Below are positions 42,976 to 52,678 of a stretch of 64,000 nucleotides of DNA, piece by piece. The notes beneath the pieces are model-generated. The model saw only the letters and a program-made list of their open reading frames with translations. It searched no databases and was not told the origin of the DNA. This stretch comes from Neobacillus mesonae (GTDB lineage Bacteria; Bacillota; Bacilli; Paenibacillales; Paenibacillaceae). A program made the position numbers and the translations under genes. The DNA is taken from contig JAMBOW010000001.1 in NCBI GenBank assembly GCA_023715865.1, positions 1,240,001 through 1,304,000 of the forward strand, read 5' to 3'. Within the stretch, counting starts at the first letter, position 1, and the number at the start of each line of letters is the position of its first letter.

Positions 42976-44154
42976 TTATCCTTGCTCCATTAGAGATTGA
43001 GATGCAAATTCATAGAATGCAGCTGTATCTTCCCAACTCACGAACCCAGCCTGTGCCATGATATCACTGCCTCCGCCTTTTCCGTTAAACACTGCAAGAT
43101 GCTCCTTAAAAAACTTTCCACAAGCAGGACCAGCAGCTTTGTTCTGAGAGAGCACAACTTTATTTTCGGTTGCGGTTGCAAGCAGTACCGGCTTCTTCGT
43201 CAATGAAGTTAATTTGTTTGCCAAACCTTGCAAATCTTTAAGCGTCTTATCTTGGAAGCTATGACTAATAAAAGCCCCTTGCGAGTCATTCATCATTTGC
43301 TTAGCAAGAAATTCATCATTTTGGTCTTTAAGTGCAGCCAGCTCTATTTGCAGCTGTTTTTGCTCCCTTTCCCAGTTCGTAAGCCGCTCTAACAGCTCGT
43401 CCTTGCTCGCTTTGAATTTAGACGACAGCGCCCCTAATATCTGCTGATATTCATTAAATTCCTTCAAGGCACGGTAACCTGAAATAAAATAAATACGTGT
43501 ATTTCCTTTTTGTTTTTCTGACTTGAGCAGCTTAATCATTCCGATTTCACCTGTAGAGCTCACATGAGTACCGCCGCAGGCATTATGTTCAATATCCTTG
43601 ATCTCTACAATTCGGATATGATCCTTGACCTTAGGCTGCTTTACAAGCTTGATAGACTGCGCTTCCTCTTCAGTAACAAAGTAGCTGAGAATAGGATGGT
43701 TCAAGTAAATATGCCGGTTTACTTCATGCTCAATGGATGTGAGCTGTTCGGCGCTTAGCTCCCCAGCTTCGATATCAATCGTGCAATAATCAGTGCCCAA
43801 ATGAAAGCTCAGCGTAGCGGTTCCATAAAGATCAAGGCAAACGGCTGAGAGTAAGTGCTGAGCGCTATGCTGCTGCATATGATCAAATCTGAGATCCCAG
43901 TCAACCTGACAAGAAACGATATTGGATTCAGGAACAGTCTGGGCCTTGTGCAGGATCTGATCTCCTTCGCTCACGACATCCAAAACAGGTATCCCTTGTA
44001 TCGTGCCTCGATCACAAGGCTGTCCTCCTCCGTGAGGGTAAAAAGCGGACTCTTCCAGTTGTATGTAATATCCATCCTCTTTCTGAATAACTTCAATCAC
44101 TCGTGTCTCCCACTGGGTTAAATATGCGGAGTCGTAATACAGCTTCTTCGTCAT
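42976..44154 (-). CDS. Alanyl-tRNA editing protein, AlaX-L type with DHHA1 domain
   Basis: A 392-residue free-standing trans-editing factor that hydrolyses mischarged Ser- or Gly-tRNA(Ala). Seen: an N-terminal beta-barrel (ESAFYPHGGGQPCDRG), the zinc site HSAQH (His96, His100) and CGGTH (Cys193, His197), a coiled region at 240-290 and a C-terminal DHHA1-like domain with GKGGGSDIMAQAG. It lacks the aminoacylation core of AlaRS, so it is not AlaS. The size fits the long AlaX form. The ATG has a purine-rich site upstream. Confidence 0.9.
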   Translation of the reverse strand: MTKKLYYDSAYLTQWETRVIEVIQKEDGYYIQLEESAFYPHGGGQPCDRGTIQGIPVLDVVSEGDQILHKAQTVPESNIVSCQVDWDLRFDHMQQHSAQHLLSAVCLDLYGTATLSFHLGTDYCTIDIEAGELSAEQLTSIEHEVNRHIYLNHPILSYFVTEEEAQSIKLVKQPKVKDHIRIVEIKDIEHNACGGTHVSSTGEIGMIKLLKSEKQKGNTRIYFISGYRALKEFNEYQQILGALSSKFKASKDELLERLTNWEREQKQLQIELAALKDQNDEFLAKQMMNDSQGAFISHSFQDKTLKDLQGLANKLTSLTKKPVLLATATENKVVLSQNKAAGPACGKFFKEHLAVFNGKGGGSDIMAQAGFVSWEDTAAFYEFASQSLMEQG

Positions 44155-44280
44155 CGTCTTTGTATTTCCTTTCTATAAGTCATATCACATACTTTCCATT
44201 ATACACACCTGTATAATGATATTGCCAAGTTGAAGTCTTAACGGCTTCTTCATTTAATTTAATCGATCAAGAATGATATA

Positions 44281-44328
44281 AAAAAACCTCCGAGAACTTA
44301 CGACAATGTCGTATGTTCCGAAGGTTTT
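44281..44328 (-). terminator. Intrinsic terminator of the amino acid ABC operon
   Basis: A long imperfect stem of about 22 bp (arms beginning AAAACCT) with a 3-base loop, followed by U7 on the minus strand. Confidence 0.85.
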
Positions 44329-44339
44329 ACAGTTAACAT

Positions 44340-45068
44340 TTACAGTACTTTATTTAAGAAGCTAATGGTGCGTTCATGCTTCGGATTCCCAAATACTTCT
44401 TCAGGAGAACCTTCCTCAACAATATATCCGCCATCCATAAATACAACCCGGTCTGCGACTTCTCGCGCAAAGCCCATCTCATGGGTAACGATCATCATCG
44501 TCATGCCTTCGCGGGCGAGGTCTTTCATAACTCCAAGCACTTCACCGACCATCTCAGGATCAAGCGCGGAGGTCGGTTCATCAAACAGCATAACGTCAGG
44601 ATTCATTGCCAGTGCGCGAGCAATAGCAACCCGCTGCTTCTGTCCGCCTGAGAGCTCGCTCGGGTAAGCGTTGGCCTTATCCGCCAAGCCCACTCGTTCC
44701 AGCAAACGCGTTGCAGTTTCACGTGCTTGCTGCTCCTTCAATTTACCAAGCTCCATCGGAGCAAACATAATGTTTTTCAGCACGCTGAAATGCGGAAACA
44801 GATTAAAATGCTGGAACACCATCCCAATATTTTCACGCGCTTTATTGATATCTGTTTTTGGATCATTCAGATCTTGGTCATCAACGATAACACGGCCGGC
44901 TGTAATTTCTTCTAATTTGTTAATACAACGCAAGAAAGTACTTTTCCCTGAACCGGATGGACCGATGACACAAACGACTTCTCCTTCGTTAACAGCCATA
45001 TCAATGTTTTTAAGAACTTCATTTGAACCATAGCTTTTCTTCAAGCCTTCAACACGGATTTTACCCAC
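44340..45068 (-). CDS. Polar amino acid ABC transporter ATPase
   Basis: A 242-residue ATPase of the GlnQ/TcyC class. Seen: Walker [11 protein letters not shown]-loop [11 protein letters not shown], signature LSGGQKQRV, Walker [16 protein letters not shown]-loop and switch [16 protein letters not shown]. The start is GTG, overlapping the last 8 bases of the receptor-permease gene, with GGAGG about 12 bases upstream, so translation is coupled. With the fused receptor-permease it makes a complete two-gene importer. Glutamine or a related polar amino acid is the likely substrate by family. Confidence 0.92.
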   Translation of the reverse strand: MGKIRVEGLKKSYGSNEVLKNIDMAVNEGEVVCVIGPSGSGKSTFLRCINKLEEITAGRVIVDDQDLNDPKTDINKARENIGMVFQHFNLFPHFSVLKNIMFAPMELGKLKEQQARETATRLLERVGLADKANAYPSELSGGQKQRVAIARALAMNPDVMLFDEPTSALDPEMVGEVLGVMKDLAREGMTMMIVTHEMGFAREVADRVVFMDGGYIVEEGSPEEVFGNPKHERTISFLNKVL

Positions 45069-46512
45069 GACGACGTTTCACCTCCAACGATCCGGAAATC
45101 TTAGTTAGTATAGTGATAACAATCAGATACATGATCGCAACCATGAGCCAGATATCAAAGGATGCAAAGGTTCTGGCGATAATGATCTTACCCGATTGAG
45201 TCAATTCAACTAGACCAATGGCCGACAGAATCGACGTATCTTTCAGTGTAATAACAAGCTGATTGATGAATGAAGGAATCATAACACGTATAGCCTGCGG
45301 AATAATAATCTTCATCATTGCTTTACGGTAAGGCAAACCAAGTGAACGTGCTGCTTCCATTTGACCTTGATCAATCGATTGAATACCGCCTCGAATGATT
45401 TCAGTTACGTAAGCACCTGCATTCAAGCTCAAGGTCAGAATTGCAGCCAAGAACAGCGGCATTGTAAAACCAAACGCCTGTGGAATCCCGAAGTAAATAA
45501 AGAATGCCAAGACGATCAGCGGAATACCGCGGAAAATATCAACGAATAAAGTCGCAATTACGCGCAGGAATTTATTGCGTCCTACTTTCATCAATCCAAA
45601 GATCAGACCGAGGATGAATGCGAAGAACAGCGACACAATCGTATATACTAATGTTTTTCCGAGACCTTCTAACAGCGGCGGAAACGACTGCTTAATCAGT
45701 TCCCAGCGGCTAAGGGTAGGTGCTGGTACTCCATCACCTTCACCTAGATATGTCGCTAGAATCTGATCATACTCTCCACTGGTTTGAAGATTAGCGAGTC
45801 CGGCATTAAATTTTTGCAGGAGTTCTTGATTTTTCCCCTTACTTACAGCAAAACCGTAAGAGCCTCCTTCTTCCTTCTCCGTTACAATTTTCAGTCCATT
45901 ATTTTGAGTCACCCCATAAGCAAGTACAGGATAGTCCTCAAAAGTAGCAATGGAATTGCCAGTTTTTACATCATCATACATCTGCGAAGAATCATCGAAC
46001 GGTACAACCGTAAACCCGTATTCACCTGAGATGGATTCAGCGAAGCTGTATCCTTCCGTACCTGTTTTAACAGCTACCTTCTGTCCTCTAAGATCTTCGT
46101 AGCTTTTAACCGTATCATTGTTTGCACTGACACCCATAACTACACCGGATTGGAAATAAGGGTCAGAAAAATCAAATTTCTGCTTTCTCTCGTCAGTGAT
46201 GCTCATTCCGGCAATAACACCATCCACCTGATTTGACTCAAGCGCCTGAACGGCAGCGTTAAACCCTAATGGCTTAATTTCATACTTAAAGTTTTGGTCT
46301 TTCGCGATGGCATCCAGCAAGTCAATATCAATACCGACAAATTCGCCGTTGATATCCTGAAATTCAAACGGTGCAAATGTGATGTCGGTGCCAATGACAT
46401 AAGTTTTGCCGGTGTCTGCTTGTGCAGACACATTTCCTGCCCATCCGGATAATCCTGTCACCAGGAGCAGCATCAGCGAGACTATAAATAATGAGACCTT
46501 TGTTGTTTTCAT
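45061..46512 (-). CDS. Fused amino acid-binding receptor and ABC permease
   Basis: A 483-residue two-domain protein. Residues 1-30 are a signal sequence ([20 protein letters not shown]). Residues 37-258 are a family-3 receptor ([36 protein letters not shown]). Residues 275-475 are a His/Glu/Arg-type permease with [20 protein letters not shown] as the coupling loop. The fused arrangement is that of GlnP of lactic acid bacteria, so the receptor is tethered to the membrane. A consensus-like promoter (TTGAAC-18-TATAAT) lies about 90 bases upstream. The amino acid specificity is uncertain. Confidence 0.92.
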   Translation of the reverse strand: MKTTKVSLFIVSLMLLLVTGLSGWAGNVSAQADTGKTYVIGTDITFAPFEFQDINGEFVGIDIDLLDAIAKDQNFKYEIKPLGFNAAVQALESNQVDGVIAGMSITDERKQKFDFSDPYFQSGVVMGVSANNDTVKSYEDLRGQKVAVKTGTEGYSFAESISGEYGFTVVPFDDSSQMYDDVKTGNSIATFEDYPVLAYGVTQNNGLKIVTEKEEGGSYGFAVSKGKNQELLQKFNAGLANLQTSGEYDQILATYLGEGDGVPAPTLSRWELIKQSFPPLLEGLGKTLVYTIVSLFFAFILGLIFGLMKVGRNKFLRVIATLFVDIFRGIPLIVLAFFIYFGIPQAFGFTMPLFLAAILTLSLNAGAYVTEIIRGGIQSIDQGQMEAARSLGLPYRKAMMKIIIPQAIRVMIPSFINQLVITLKDTSILSAIGLVELTQSGKIIIARTFASFDIWLMVAIMYLIVITILTKISGSLEVKRRRG

Positions 46513-46598
46513 ATGTCCTCCTCTTCTTGGTCCACTTTTGATTACTTTTTTCTTTGAAGCGGCAGTTTATTACGCTTCTGTTTATAGCCGTAACTCGT

Positions 46599-46628
46599 AT
46601 TATACATTCCATACCTAGCAACGTTCAA
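46599..46628 (-). promoter_or_regulatory. Sigma-A promoter of the amino acid ABC operon
   Basis: -35 TTGAAC (46623-46628) and -10 TATAAT (46599-46604) with an 18-base spacer on the minus strand. Confidence 0.65.
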
Positions 46629-46661
46629 ATATTTTTAACCATTTTTCGTGTATTACATTTT

Positions 46662-47786
46662 CTAGGAGTCGGAGGAGTTTATACTTGCTCCCGAATTCCC
46701 TTTACCCCGAACCGCAGAACGCAGTAAATCCACCACAAGATATATGATCGGAACACAGCTTGAAAATAACAAGAATGAGGCTTCAACCTCACTTGTGATC
46801 TCATCTAACTGAGCAGCATTAAGATTCATAAAGGTTGTCATAAAGATCATTACAGCAGACATGATATATGAAAAAGGTCTGTGGTCTTTCAAATTCAACA
46901 TATGAGTAAGCCCCATCACGGAAATAAGCAGAAACATGGAGATCTTGAAAAACATACTGTACAGCCAGAAGACGATAAACAACGGATCTAAATTTTCAAA
47001 AAAAGCATTGGCACGGATATAACGAATAATCTCAAGCGCGGGGAATTTCAGGTTCCCGGTCAGTTCGGGACCAAATAGCAGGATTGCTGTTACCACATTC
47101 GCAAGTGTAATTATTGCTGCTGTCACTAGGGCCCATACCAGCGGCTTCATGACTTCCTTTTCCTTCTGAACATATGGAAATATGTAAATAATAAATCCCG
47201 CCTCACTGAACAAGGAAGCAATAATAATGGCTCCATTCCACGCACCCGTAAGATTAATATTGGTAATAAATGCAATGGACATATCAAAGTGCAGCTGCGG
47301 TGTGACGAACAATGGAAATGATAAAGCGCTCAGTATACTAAACAGAAACAATCCCTGTGCGCTTCGAAACAATGTCAAGCTGTCTGCTCTAACGCCCTGA
47401 CTTACGCAAAGTCCAAACAGCAGCGTTAAAGCCCAAAAGGGAGTTTCTATCAAATAATTTTGTACCAGAAATGCAACGAGCTGGCGAAGTACAAAAGCGG
47501 CGATAAACAGATTGATAAAGATTACAAAAGCAAACAAAGGGTAATGAAGCCATTTTCCGAGAATATCTTTACCATACTGCCCAAGAAATCGATCTGGCCT
47601 TCGTATACTTAACTTGTAACACAGATAACTTATGAAAAATCCCATAACTGTACCCGCAAGGATAGAGATCCATGAAGAAAACCCTGCATTTTTAACAATA
47701 GGATTAATGAAGAAACCAATGGTCGTTGAGAACAGGAATTGAGCGAAGAACATATAAACCTGCATCAGCGTAATTTTCCGTTTCAT
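46662..47786 (-). CDS. Spore germination receptor B subunit (GerAB/GerKB family)
   Basis: A 374-residue APC-superfamily permease-like protein with about ten membrane helices (begins ITLMQVYMFFAQFLFSTTIG). GerAB-type subunits bind the germinant and sit in the spore inner membrane. It is the last gene of the A-C-D-B operon, with GGGAGG about 7 bases before the ATG and about 17 bases behind the small D-type gene. The germinant (amino acid or sugar) cannot be read from sequence. A serine/asparagine-rich C-terminal tail is cytoplasmic. Confidence 0.9.
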   Translation of the reverse strand: MKRKITLMQVYMFFAQFLFSTTIGFFINPIVKNAGFSSWISILAGTVMGFFISYLCYKLSIRRPDRFLGQYGKDILGKWLHYPLFAFVIFINLFIAAFVLRQLVAFLVQNYLIETPFWALTLLFGLCVSQGVRADSLTLFRSAQGLFLFSILSALSFPLFVTPQLHFDMSIAFITNINLTGAWNGAIIIASLFSEAGFIIYIFPYVQKEKEVMKPLVWALVTAAIITLANVVTAILLFGPELTGNLKFPALEIIRYIRANAFFENLDPLFIVFWLYSMFFKISMFLLISVMGLTHMLNLKDHRPFSYIMSAVMIFMTTFMNLNAAQLDEITSEVEASFLLFSSCVPIIYLVVDLLRSAVRGKGNSGASINSSDS

Positions 47787-47803
47787 ATCCTGTCCTCCCT
47801 TAA

Positions 47804-48031
47804 CTATTGTAAAAATATCGCCTGTTGAATATCGTAAAATATATATCTGACAATCATCGCTATACTCATCTGTTCCCTTGTCAAATAAGCTACTTCAGTC
47901 AGCACCAGAAATAACAGTAACGTGATCCACATCAGTCTTTTTGCTCGAAGAGAACGTTTTTTTCTGTTCATGTATCCATGCTCATACCAGCCAATCAATA
48001 GAAAGCAAAAGGCAATAAGAAGAACGATCAT
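47804..48031 (-). CDS. Small two-helix protein of the ger operon (D-subunit-like)
   Basis: A 75-residue membrane protein with two hydrophobic helices (residues 2-15, and 33-48 LMWITLLLFLVLTEVA) separated by a strongly basic loop (MNRKKRSLRAKR). Its ATG directly follows the GerAC stop, and the ribosome site GGAGG is inside the GerAC 3' end, so it is translationally coupled and clearly part of the receptor operon. Small two-helix D proteins encoded in Bacillus ger operons modulate germination; this is the same size and topology, so I assign it by analogy. Confidence 0.8.
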   Translation of the reverse strand: MIVLLIAFCFLLIGWYEHGYMNRKKRSLRAKRLMWITLLLFLVLTEVAYLTREQMSIAMIVRYIFYDIQQAIFLQ

Positions 48032-49252
48032 TTAGTTATCCTCCGCAGAACCTGACAGGTATTGATCCCAATTTTGCCTTTTAACAGCACCGCTCAGATC
48101 AATTGTCGTTTCAATCATCGGTTGAATTGTTACATCCGCAGCCAATGTCTCGCGCCAATTATTCTTAACCTTTCTCCAAGTCCCAGGATAATGCCACTTG
48201 AGGTGAGATCCCAATTGCAATGGATCACTTTTCATTTCCTTGAACTGCCGAAAAGACTGAGTCAATTTCGTTTGAAGCGTACTATCGACCTCTTCCTCCA
48301 GCCTGCTGACCTGCTGCGGATCCGCTAAATCGATGGTCGACTCTGAAGCAATAACGGATGCTTTGATTTCACAGAAAGTAACAAACCTGATCTCGTCGCC
48401 TTCTACAATCGGTTTGATATCCGATTTACTGCTGCTTAACAAAAAACTGACCTTTTTCCCGTCAATAGGTGAATTAATGTTATATTCAATGCTTCTTTCT
48501 TTTTGAAACAGCCACCGCACTGCAAATGTCTGATCCGTGTTTAGGGTGCCTACCATTCGACCTTTTGCAAAAACACCTGTACCCCCCGTCCCCAGCCAGT
48601 CTCCTTTCGATGTTTTACCTGCTGGCGTTACTTCACTGAATACTAATTGTGGCAAGAGAAAGTCTCCTCCGGCATACAATGCAATCAGCATGTCTTTAAC
48701 GGTAACGTTAAGCGTATTTTTATGCCTAACATAGTTCGTTAATATGACGGATGGGAATCTTTCAAAAATGGCAGGAATCCGTGCAAAATGCTTAGCTGGA
48801 GTAACAGTAACGAACATATTCCCATTGATGTGAATATACGGCTCACGTGTCAGAAAATCGGATAAGGCAATCATGTCCTCCTTGTTCTCGGCAAATCTTT
48901 TCCCGATAATAAAGTTTCGTAATTGACCTAAAGTAATTCCACGAGGAAGGTCAGCCTGTATCTTGCGATACGCCTCTCCAATACTTGGGCTTATCTTGGA
49001 GGTATAAGTGAAAGGTTCTTGAGAATTCCCACCGCCAGAGCCGCCGTCAGTTCCACCTGATGGTATGCGATTTGGCAAAGGATACCCCAAAGTAACCTCA
49101 ACTCCCTGATCTGTCCGATCAACCATCATGATCCGGACAAATGCGCGGCGGTTTAGTTCAACCGATGACCAACAGCCGGTGAGTTGAAAAACAACAGTTA
49201 AAATAAGGATTATTTTAAAGATGCCTCTGAGCAACGATGTTTTTTTCCTCAT
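48032..49252 (-). CDS. Spore germination receptor C subunit (GerAC family lipoprotein)
   Basis: A 406-residue lipoprotein. Seen: a signal sequence with lipobox LTGC (FQLTGCW), the conserved SVELNRRAFVRIMMVD start of the mature domain, a Gly/Ser-rich insertion (GGTDGGSGGGNSQ) and the three-domain GerAC body ending with HYPGTWRKVKNNWRE. I use the ATG at 49252, two bases after the gerAA stop, with GAGG about 10 bases upstream; an in-frame start at 49285 lies inside gerAA. It is exported and anchored to the spore inner membrane. Confidence 0.9.
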   Translation of the reverse strand: MRKKTSLLRGIFKIILILTVVFQLTGCWSSVELNRRAFVRIMMVDRTDQGVEVTLGYPLPNRIPSGGTDGGSGGGNSQEPFTYTSKISPSIGEAYRKIQADLPRGITLGQLRNFIIGKRFAENKEDMIALSDFLTREPYIHINGNMFVTVTPAKHFARIPAIFERFPSVILTNYVRHKNTLNVTVKDMLIALYAGGDFLLPQLVFSEVTPAGKTSKGDWLGTGGTGVFAKGRMVGTLNTDQTFAVRWLFQKERSIEYNINSPIDGKKVSFLLSSSKSDIKPIVEGDEIRFVTFCEIKASVIASESTIDLADPQQVSRLEEEVDSTLQTKLTQSFRQFKEMKSDPLQLGSHLKWHYPGTWRKVKNNWRETLAADVTIQPMIETTIDLSGAVKRQNWDQYLSGSAEDN

Positions 49253-49254
49253 GT

Positions 49255-50913
49255 TCACTCTTCCTCTTCTACACTCGTATCCCATTTCCGCATGTTTTTC
49301 CGTTCTCTCATTTTGTTGCTTTTAGCAAATGAAGGTCTTGAATGCATCTTCCACCAGGGAGCCCTTACAACCGTATCCTTGATCAAATCCGACGTCTTAA
49401 GCGGAGCCAGAGGCTCAAGATATGGATATCCAAAAGAGTGCAGCTCCGTCAGATGAAGATAGATGAGAATGATTCCGCACGCAATGCCGAACATCCCGAA
49501 CAGTCCGGCAAGAATCATGATGGGAAATCGCAGGAGCCGCAAGGCAAGTCCCAAATCAAAATGCGGAATAATAAAGGAGGCAATCCCCGTCATGGACACG
49601 ATAATGACCATTGCGGCGGATACGATTCCTGCCTGCACAGCGGCGGTTCCGATGATGAGTGCTCCAATGACGGATACCGATTGTCCAATCGCTTTGGGAA
49701 TTCTAACGGTTGCTTCTCGCAGTGCTTCAAAGGAAAGCTCCATCATGAGGGCTTCCACGAGTGCAGGGAAAGGAACAATCTCGCGTGCAGAGGCAATCGT
49801 AATAAGCAGATTCTCAGGTATCATCTCCGGATGGAAGGTCGTTATGGCTACATACACTGATGGAAGCAGAAGAGATATAAATGAGAACAAATATCGAATC
49901 ATTCGAATCCAGCTGGCGGAAACATATCGTTGGTAGTAGTCTTCCGCAGATTGCATCAGCATGAAAATGTTGACTGGGGCAAGCAGAGAAATAGGAGTCC
50001 CATCAATAATTAATCCGATTCTTCCTTCCAGGAGTGCACCGGCAACGACATCAGGACGCTCGGTGTAATGCAGCTGTGGAAAAGGAGAATAGGGATTATC
50101 CTCAATCAATTCTTCTACATAGCTTGAGCCTAGAACGGAATCGATGTCGACATACGAAAGCCGTCTTTTCATCTCCTTCACTAAATCTGGACTGCATATC
50201 CCTTCAAGAAAGACGATTGCAACATTGGTTTGTGTGACTTTCCCAACACTTATAATCTCAATTTTGAGTGTGGGCGTCATAAGTTTACGCCGTAAAAGGG
50301 TTAGATTTGTGTTGATATCCTCAATAAAAGCCTCCCGCGGACCACGTACGACTGCCTCGTTTGGTGCCTCAGGCACAGATCGCTTTTCAAAAAGCGAGGT
50401 TTGAATAGACAGTACATCAGCTTCACCATCAACAAGAAGAATGACACTTCCTCTTAATACATCTTGCAAAGCAATATTTAGATCCTTGAGGCGTTTCTGT
50501 TGAAGAACGGGAAGCTGCTTTTCAATATAAACCCGATTCATAAATTGTTCTGCATTCATGGAATGATTCATTGTCATCAGGACAGATAGGACTTGCCTTT
50601 CCACTAACTTCTCGTCAACCATCCCTTTAAGAAACACGATGGAGCAAACGATTCCTGAGCCGGCTAAAAAGGTGTGGACCACGATGTCCGATCGGCCAGA
50701 GAGTTGATTCTGAAGCCAATACAGCTGACTTTTAAAAGCTTCGCTCCCTCTTTCAAACGGGTCGATAGCTATGTTCTCGGAGCCCCTTCCTAACAAGCCA
50801 GTACTTGATTTGCCTGGGTCTTCCATCCGTTCACTTCTTTTCTCATTACGCAAAAGCTGCTTTGCCGCTGAATCACGAAGTAACAACTTTCTGGGCCAGC
50901 GTTTGAATGGCAT
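49255..50913 (-). CDS. Spore germination receptor A subunit (GerAA family)
   Basis: A 552-residue protein with a large soluble N-terminal region (residues 1-310) and five or six C-terminal membrane helices. Conserved GerAA blocks are visible: YTERPDVVAGALLEGRIGLI, DGTPISLLAPVNIFMLMQS, EDYYQRYVSASWIRMIRYLF and HPEMIPENLLITIASARE. It is the first gene of the receptor operon, with GGAGGTAACAAGC before the ATG. A forespore-type sigma-G promoter is expected; upstream, GAATG and CATAAT occur but with a short 15-base spacer, so I do not call it. Confidence 0.92.
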   Translation of the reverse strand: MPFKRWPRKLLLRDSAAKQLLRNEKRSERMEDPGKSSTGLLGRGSENIAIDPFERGSEAFKSQLYWLQNQLSGRSDIVVHTFLAGSGIVCSIVFLKGMVDEKLVERQVLSVLMTMNHSMNAEQFMNRVYIEKQLPVLQQKRLKDLNIALQDVLRGSVILLVDGEADVLSIQTSLFEKRSVPEAPNEAVVRGPREAFIEDINTNLTLLRRKLMTPTLKIEIISVGKVTQTNVAIVFLEGICSPDLVKEMKRRLSYVDIDSVLGSSYVEELIEDNPYSPFPQLHYTERPDVVAGALLEGRIGLIIDGTPISLLAPVNIFMLMQSAEDYYQRYVSASWIRMIRYLFSFISLLLPSVYVAITTFHPEMIPENLLITIASAREIVPFPALVEALMMELSFEALREATVRIPKAIGQSVSVIGALIIGTAAVQAGIVSAAMVIIVSMTGIASFIIPHFDLGLALRLLRFPIMILAGLFGMFGIACGIILIYLHLTELHSFGYPYLEPLAPLKTSDLIKDTVVRAPWWKMHSRPSFAKSNKMRERKNMRKWDTSVEEEE

Positions 50914-51060
50914 GCTTGTTACCTCCGGTGATAAGGAATTTTTGAGCTTATCTTTCCTGAAACCGGAAACGATTATGCAAAAAAATAACTTTCATTCTTT
51001 CTTGCATGGAGAGGCGCTGCACGATCGACTGACAACTGAACATCCACCTTTTTAAACGCA

Positions 51061-51097
51061 AAAAAACGCCATTCCCCCTTTTCTAGGGAAATGACGT
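51061..51097 (-). terminator. Intrinsic terminator of the MDR reductase gene
   Basis: A 12-bp stem fully paired in minus-strand RNA (two GU pairs), followed by a U7 run. Confidence 0.85.
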
Positions 51098-51121
51098 CTT
51101 CTGACATAACGCAATTTTTAC

Positions 51122-52147
51122 TTATTCTTCAACTGGACCTACTTTTACGAGCATTTTTCCGATATTGGTACCCTTGAATAACTCCAGGAAAGCTTCAGGG
51201 ACACGATCGAATCCCTCTAGAATGGTCTCCTCATATTTGAGTTTTCCTTCCGATAGCCATTGTCCTAACATTTTAGCGCCTTCTGGCAAACGATCAGCGT
51301 AATCACCAAGCACAAATCCTTTGATCATAGAGCGGGTCTTAATGAGTTTTGTTAGAATGCGAGGCCCGACATCGCCGCCCTCTTCTTCATTGTATGATGA
51401 AATAGCGCCGCACAGCGGAATGCGTGCATAATCGTTCAGCTGAGTCATGACTGCATCGGAAATATCTCCTCCGACGTTATCGAAATAGACATCAACACCT
51501 TGCGGGCAAGCCTTCTCAAGCTCTTCCTTCAGATTTGTTGCTGTCTTATAATTGATAGCTGCATCAAACCCGAGCTCATTCGTAAGCCAGGATATTTTCT
51601 CATCTGACCCTGCAATTCCTACAACACGAGCGCCCTGAATTTTTGCAATTTGTCCTACAATTGAGCCTACTGCTCCCGCTGCACCAGATACGACTACCGT
51701 TTCACCTGCTTTAGGGCGTCCAATATCCATAAGACCAAAATATGCCGTCAGGCCCGTCATACCGATTACACTTAAGTATGCTGACAAAGGTGCAATCTTT
51801 TCATCAACCTTTTGAAGCTTGTCTGCATTTGTGACGTTATACAGCTGCCATCCAAGCATGCCCAGCACTTTGTCGCCTTTTTTAAATTGATCTGAACGGG
51901 ATTCAATAATCTCTCCAACAACACCGCCCGTAATAACTTCACCTAATGGATAAGGGGGAACGTAAGATTTGCTGTCGTTCATTCTTCCTCTCATATAAGG
52001 ATCCACAGATAAATAAATAGATCTGACAACAACTTGACCCTCTTCAGGCTGCTCTACCTGCGCTTCTTTGAATTCAAATGTCTCATCTGTCGGCCAGCCT
52101 TGCGGACGCGAACGAAGCACGATCATACGGTTCATCATAATTAACAT
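51122..52147 (-). CDS. NADP-dependent MDR oxidoreductase (curcumin reductase/PTGR-like)
   Basis: A zinc-free medium-chain reductase of about 341 residues. Seen: YLSVDPYMRGRMNDSKSY, typical of the leukotriene B4 dehydrogenase/CurA subfamily, the cofactor motif VVVSGAAGAVGSIVGQIAK, and YFDNVGGDISDAV. Such enzymes reduce alpha,beta-unsaturated ketones or aldehydes with NADPH. Several ATGs crowd the start; ATG 52147 has AAGGA 8 bases upstream, and 52135 is an alternative. It follows an ArsR-family regulator, and a palindrome of the ATAGTTT half-site sits between them. Confidence 0.9.
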   Translation of the reverse strand: MLIMMNRMIVLRSRPQGWPTDETFEFKEAQVEQPEEGQVVVRSIYLSVDPYMRGRMNDSKSYVPPYPLGEVITGGVVGEIIESRSDQFKKGDKVLGMLGWQLYNVTNADKLQKVDEKIAPLSAYLSVIGMTGLTAYFGLMDIGRPKAGETVVVSGAAGAVGSIVGQIAKIQGARVVGIAGSDEKISWLTNELGFDAAINYKTATNLKEELEKACPQGVDVYFDNVGGDISDAVMTQLNDYARIPLCGAISSYNEEEGGDVGPRILTKLIKTRSMIKGFVLGDYADRLPEGAKMLGQWLSEGKLKYEETILEGFDRVPEAFLELFKGTNIGKMLVKVGPVEE

Positions 52148-52206
52148 CACTCTTTTCCTTGATTTTGTCATAACTATCGCTTGGCCTGGATTCATACATT
52201 ACTATT

Positions 52207-52230
52207 ATAGTTTTAAAACTTTCAAACTAT
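52207..52230 (-). promoter_or_regulatory. Putative ArsR-family operator before the MDR reductase
   Basis: ATAGTTT(52207-52213)/AAACTAT(52224-52230), a 7-bp inverted repeat with a 10-base spacer. The same half-site recurs just before the arsR-like start. Confidence 0.5.
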
Positions 52231-52261
52231 TGAAGCAAAATGAAGGTTTCCCTTCTGGCCC

Positions 52262-52555
52262 TTATAGGCTATCCAAGAAACCTGGTAATATTGCTTGAAA
52301 TGCTTCCTCCACTAAATAAATTTTTTTGTTCTGGCCTTCACGAACAACCCTGACAAGCTCAGCGTCATTCATAATTTTCAAATGATACGTCACATTAGAT
52401 TTATCCATCCCCATAGCTCTGCCAACTTCTCCGCAGCTATTGGAGGACGGAGCTTCGAGCAGGTGACGGACAATTTCAATACGCTTCTTCTCAGCTAGTG
52501 CTTTGAACATTCGAGCGCGCTTCTCATCGTCAATCGATAATTGTTTGATAGTCAT
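52262..52555 (-). CDS. ArsR-like winged-helix transcriptional regulator
   Basis: A 97-residue winged-helix repressor. Seen: MFKALAEKKRIEIVRHLLEAP (helix 1-2), the recognition helix GRAMGMDKSNVTYHLKIM and the wing VREGQNKKIYLVE. It lacks the CxC metal motif of ArsR/SmtB metal sensors; a single Cys in SSNSCGEV may instead be redox- or electrophile-reactive, which would suit a neighbour that reduces reactive carbonyls. The ribosome site TAGGAT precedes the ATG. Probably autoregulated with the MDR gene. Confidence 0.85.
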   Translation of the reverse strand: MTIKQLSIDDEKRARMFKALAEKKRIEIVRHLLEAPSSNSCGEVGRAMGMDKSNVTYHLKIMNDAELVRVVREGQNKKIYLVEEAFQAILPGFLDSL

Positions 52556-52600
52556 AAAACTATCCTACTTATTAAACAGTACAGCTGTCAAGTAAACGTA

Positions 52601-52626
52601 AAAGAAGCCGCTAAACATGCGGCTTC
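52601..52626 (-). terminator. Intrinsic terminator of the GH2 gene
   Basis: Perfect 8-bp stem GAAGCCGC/GCGGCTTC with loop TAAACAT and a U-run on the minus strand. Confidence 0.8.
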
Positions 52627-52678
52627 CTCAGTCAACTGAACTTGCTAGAAGTGATATGATTTGGATTTATTCATCAGT

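Noticed and set aside
50914..51060. Sigma-G promoter for the ger operon
   Set aside because: GAATG and CATAAT are present but separated by 15 bases instead of about 18, so I do not call it.
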